Assembly: GCA_905206365.1 (NCBI GenBank)
Contig: CAJLHF010000022.1
Location: 1-33,081, forward strand
DNA: 33,081 nt
Reading direction: 5' to 3'
Source: an uncultured Sutterella sp.
GTDB lineage: Bacteria > Pseudomonadota > Gammaproteobacteria > Burkholderiales > Burkholderiaceae_F
Shown here: in pieces, positions 30,932-33,081 of the stretch
How positions within the stretch are numbered: the stretch's first letter is position 1
How the letters are laid out: each line of letters starts with the position of its first letter
Notes under the pieces: model-generated
Told to the model about the DNA's origin: nothing
What the model saw: the letters and a program-made list of their open reading frames with translations, nothing else
Database searches by the model: none
Position numbers and translations under genes: made by a program

Positions 30932-32755
30932 ATGATCCGCTATTCGTCACCTCAGGAAGCGCTCCGACGTGTCTTCGGTTACGACAGTTTCCGAGGATTC
31001 CAGGAAGAGGTCGTGAAGACCGTCGTGGAGGGGCGGGACGCCTTGGTGTTGATGCCCACGGGCGGCGGCAAGAGTCTTTGCTACCAAATACCCGCTCTCC
31101 TGCGCGACGGCGTGGCAGTGGTGATTTCGCCGCTTATCGCTCTCATGCAGGATCAGGTCGACGCCTTGGAGGAAGCAGGCGTTCGCGCCGCCTACCTCAA
31201 TTCGACGCAAACACCCGAAGAGGCGGCCGACGTGCGCGCCGCTTTGCAACGCGGTGAAGTGGATCTCCTCTACATCGCTCCCGAGCGGCTCATGACCGCG
31301 GGTATGGGCCGCCTTCTCGACGGTTTGCGGCTTTCGCTTTTCGCCATCGACGAAGCGCATTGCGTGAGCGTATGGGGACATGATTTCCGGCCCGAATACG
31401 GAACGCTGTCGCACCTGCGGGAGCGCTGGCCCGACGTGCCGCGTATCGCGCTCACCGCCACGGCGGACCGGAAAACGCGCGAAGAGATCGTCGAGAGGCT
31501 TCTCGTCGAACCTCGGGAATTCGTGGCGAGCTTCGATCGACCGAACATCTTTTATCGCGTGGTCGAAAAAAAGAACGTGAAGGAGCAACTCCTGGCCTTC
31601 ATCCGCTCGGAGCATCCCGGCGAGTGCGGCGTCGTCTACTGCCTGGCGCGCCGTACGACCGAAGAGGTGGCCGAGTATCTGAATGCGGCGGGGATCCGTG
31701 CGCTTCACTATCACGCGGGACTTTCGGCCGAGGAGCGCTCGCAACGTCTTTCGGAATTTTTGCGCCGCGACGATACCGTGATGGTGGCGACGATCGCGTT
31801 CGGCATGGGTATCGACAAGCCGAACGTGCGCTTCGTCGCGCACGTCGACATGCCCAAGTCGATCGAAGGCTATTTCCAGGAAACGGGGCGCGCGGGCCGC
31901 GACGGACTTCCTGCGGATGCGTGGATGGCGTACGGACTTTCCGACGTCATGACTCAGAAGTACCTGATCGACCAGGGGAATGCCGATTCCCTCTACAAGG
32001 AGCTTTCCGTACAAAAACTCGACGCCATGCTCGCTTACGCCGAAGCGGGCGACTGCCGTCGCTGTCGGCTTCTCGCTTATTTCGGCGAAGCGAGCGCGCC
32101 TTGCGGGCACTGCGACAACTGCAAGGAGCCGCCCGAGATGATCGACGTGACGATCGAAGCGCAGAAGCTCATTTCCTGCATTGTTCGGGCGCAGAAGATG
32201 AGCGGCGTGAGTTTCAGTGCCAAGCACGTGATCAATATTTTGCTCGGACGCGAAAACGAACGGATCGATGCGTTCGGACATCGGACTCTCTCCACGTACG
32301 GTATTGGAAAAGACATATCCGAACCGCAGTGGCGCATGGTGGTCCGGCAACTCCTCGCCCGACACACCCTGTGGGTCGACATCGAGCGCTTCAACGCGCT
32401 GCGCGTCTCGCCCGAAGCGGCGGCCCCGATTCTGAAGGGCGAGGAACGCGTCTTCGTGCGTCGCCTCGTCACCAAGCGTCACCGGAAAGCGACCGCACCG
32501 CAAAAGGATGAAATCCTCCTGCGCCTCTCGCCCTCGGCCCGGCGCATCTATCACGCGCTTCGGGACTGGCGGCGAACGCATGCCGCGGAAATCGGCAAGC
32601 CCCCCTACGTCATTTTCAACGACCGCACGCTTGCGGCCATCGCCGAGGCGAAGCCGCAAAGCGAAGAAGAGCTCGGTGTCATTCAGGGGGTGGGGACGCG
32701 CAAGCTCGAAAACTACGGTGCGGATGTTCTGGAGATCGTCGGGCGCGAACTCTGA
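30932..32755 (+). CDS. recQ: ATP-dependent DNA helicase RecQ
   Basis: A 607-residue helicase. Motif I is MPTGGGKS (41-48); motif II is DEAH (140-143), followed by CVSVWGHDFRPEY; motif III is TATADRKT; motif VI is QETGRAGRDG. The RecQ zinc-binding region has CRRC, then CGHC and C in GHCDNC at about 370-395. A winged helix follows, then an HRDC domain in the last 80 residues. It unwinds 3'-5' for repair and replication-fork processing. Val147 replaces a Gln that is usually seen in the DEAHC-S-QWGHDF segment. The next gene is convergent, with only 7 bases between and no terminator. Confidence 0.95.
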   Translation: MIRYSSPQEALRRVFGYDSFRGFQEEVVKTVVEGRDALVLMPTGGGKSLCYQIPALLRDGVAVVISPLIALMQDQVDALEEAGVRAAYLNSTQTPEEAADVRAALQRGEVDLLYIAPERLMTAGMGRLLDGLRLSLFAIDEAHCVSVWGHDFRPEYGTLSHLRERWPDVPRIALTATADRKTREEIVERLLVEPREFVASFDRPNIFYRVVEKKNVKEQLLAFIRSEHPGECGVVYCLARRTTEEVAEYLNAAGIRALHYHAGLSAEERSQRLSEFLRRDDTVMVATIAFGMGIDKPNVRFVAHVDMPKSIEGYFQETGRAGRDGLPADAWMAYGLSDVMTQKYLIDQGNADSLYKELSVQKLDAMLAYAEAGDCRRCRLLAYFGEASAPCGHCDNCKEPPEMIDVTIEAQKLISCIVRAQKMSGVSFSAKHVINILLGRENERIDAFGHRTLSTYGIGKDISEPQWRMVVRQLLARHTLWVDIERFNALRVSPEAAAPILKGEERVFVRRLVTKRHRKATAPQKDEILLRLSPSARRIYHALRDWRRTHAAEIGKPPYVIFNDRTLAAIAEAKPQSEEELGVIQGVGTRKLENYGADVLEIVGREL

Positions 32756-32762
32756 GCGGGGC

Positions 32763-33081
32763 TCAGAGGTCCTTGGGCGAAATGCGCGGCTTTTGCTTGC
32801 GTTTTGCGAGAATACGGTCGAAGAGCCAGTTGGGCAGGAGACGAAGTACTTTCGCGAGAACACCCATCTGCCACGGAATGACGGCGTAGCTCGTACGGGC
32901 AAGAATGGCCTTGACGGCATCGCGGGCAAACTCTTCCGGGGTTTGCAGGAAGGGCATCTTGTAGGGATTCTTGGCTGTCAGGGGCGTTTGCACGAAGCCC
33001 GGACAAATCGTCGTCACACGGATGCCGACCTTCCCCAACTCCACGCGCAGGCTTTCGCAGTACGTGATGACGGCGGACTTG
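32763..33081 (-). CDS. SDR-family oxidoreductase, C-terminal part (cut by window edge)
   Basis: Only the last 105 codons lie in the window. Reading from 33080 gives KSAVITYCESLRVELGKVGI, where the first Lys is the catalytic Lys of YxxxK (the Tyr is outside), then RVTTICPGFVQTPLT, the classic SDR cofactor-loop sequence. Residues following include a hydrophobic patch and a basic tail (LAKRKQKP), suggestive of membrane association. The N terminus and NAD(P)-binding glycine motif are beyond the edge, so substrate and cofactor preference cannot be judged. Confidence 0.85.
   Translation of the reverse strand, partial: KSAVITYCESLRVELGKVGIRVTTICPGFVQTPLTAKNPYKMPFLQTPEEFARDAVKAILARTSYAVIPWQMGVLAKVLRLLPNWLFDRILAKRKQKPRISPKDL

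Noticed and set aside
30947..32929. 660-codon open frame antisense to recQ
   Set aside because: No domain; the sense frame is a complete RecQ.
1..33081. tRNA, rRNA, CRISPR, insertion sequences and prophage genes
   Set aside because: None seen on reading both strands. A short tRNA could still be missed without a covariance search.

Overview
The window looks like a chromosome segment from a high-GC, anaerobic or microaerophilic betaproteobacterium. It best fits the gut-associated Sutterellaceae (Sutterella/Parasutterella group, Burkholderiales). This is inferred from the protein families and their combination: DctA and SstT carriers for organic and amino acids, cytochrome bd with CydP/CydX/YbgE, a 2-oxoacid:acceptor oxidoreductase, periplasmic nitrate reductase, and a betaproteobacterial-type DUF4870-like membrane protein. 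No rRNA, tRNA, insertion sequence, CRISPR array or phage gene was found. The genes are compact and most are intact. Only the SDR gene at the right edge is cut by the window.

Layout. 1-6.6 kb: a TetR-type regulator, the C4-dicarboxylate carrier dctA, and on the minus strand a DegP/DegQ-type periplasmic protease plus a three-gene unit (DedA-like membrane protein, response regulator, QseC-like kinase). 6.6-7.9 kb: a small membrane protein, then yaeQ behind a leader rich in inverted repeats. 7.9-11.7 kb (minus): a cytochrome bd operon in the order cydP-cydA-cydB-cydX-ybgE-truncated haemoglobin. CydX is only 29 codons long. 11.8-14.0 kb (plus): divergent from it, a PAS/AAA+/Fis-type regulator that lacks the sigma-54 contact loop, coupled to an alpha/beta hydrolase. 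14.1-15.2 kb (minus): a DUF1801 protein and a DUF3455 lipoprotein.

15.5-20.0 kb (plus): gamma, alpha and beta subunits of a 2-oxoacid:acceptor oxidoreductase, then a GltD-like flavoprotein with a ferredoxin domain fused at its C terminus, so electrons from 2-oxoacid oxidation may go to NAD(P). 20.1-22.6 kb: a NarX-like nitrate sensor and a NarL-like regulator. The sensor starts only 13 bases after an intrinsic-terminator-like hairpin. 22.7-27.8 kb (minus): a periplasmic nitrate reductase operon napD-A-G-H-B without napC in the window. 28.0-29.2 kb (minus): a TetA-like MFS exporter. 29.6-32.8 kb (plus): sstT and recQ. The end of an SDR gene lies at the right edge.

How it fits together: carriers import dicarboxylates, serine and threonine; the 2-oxoacid oxidoreductase oxidises the resulting keto acids; reducing equivalents reach quinol and leave either to nitrate (NapGH to NapB to NapA, probably under NarX/NarL) or to low oxygen (cytochrome bd, with the haemoglobin handling O2 or NO). 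The divergent Cys-rich PAS regulator is a plausible but unproven switch for the bd operon. I see no clearly new system. The most unusual items are that regulator with its half-site cluster, the yaeQ leader, the terminator inside the narX leader, and the fused flavoprotein subunit.
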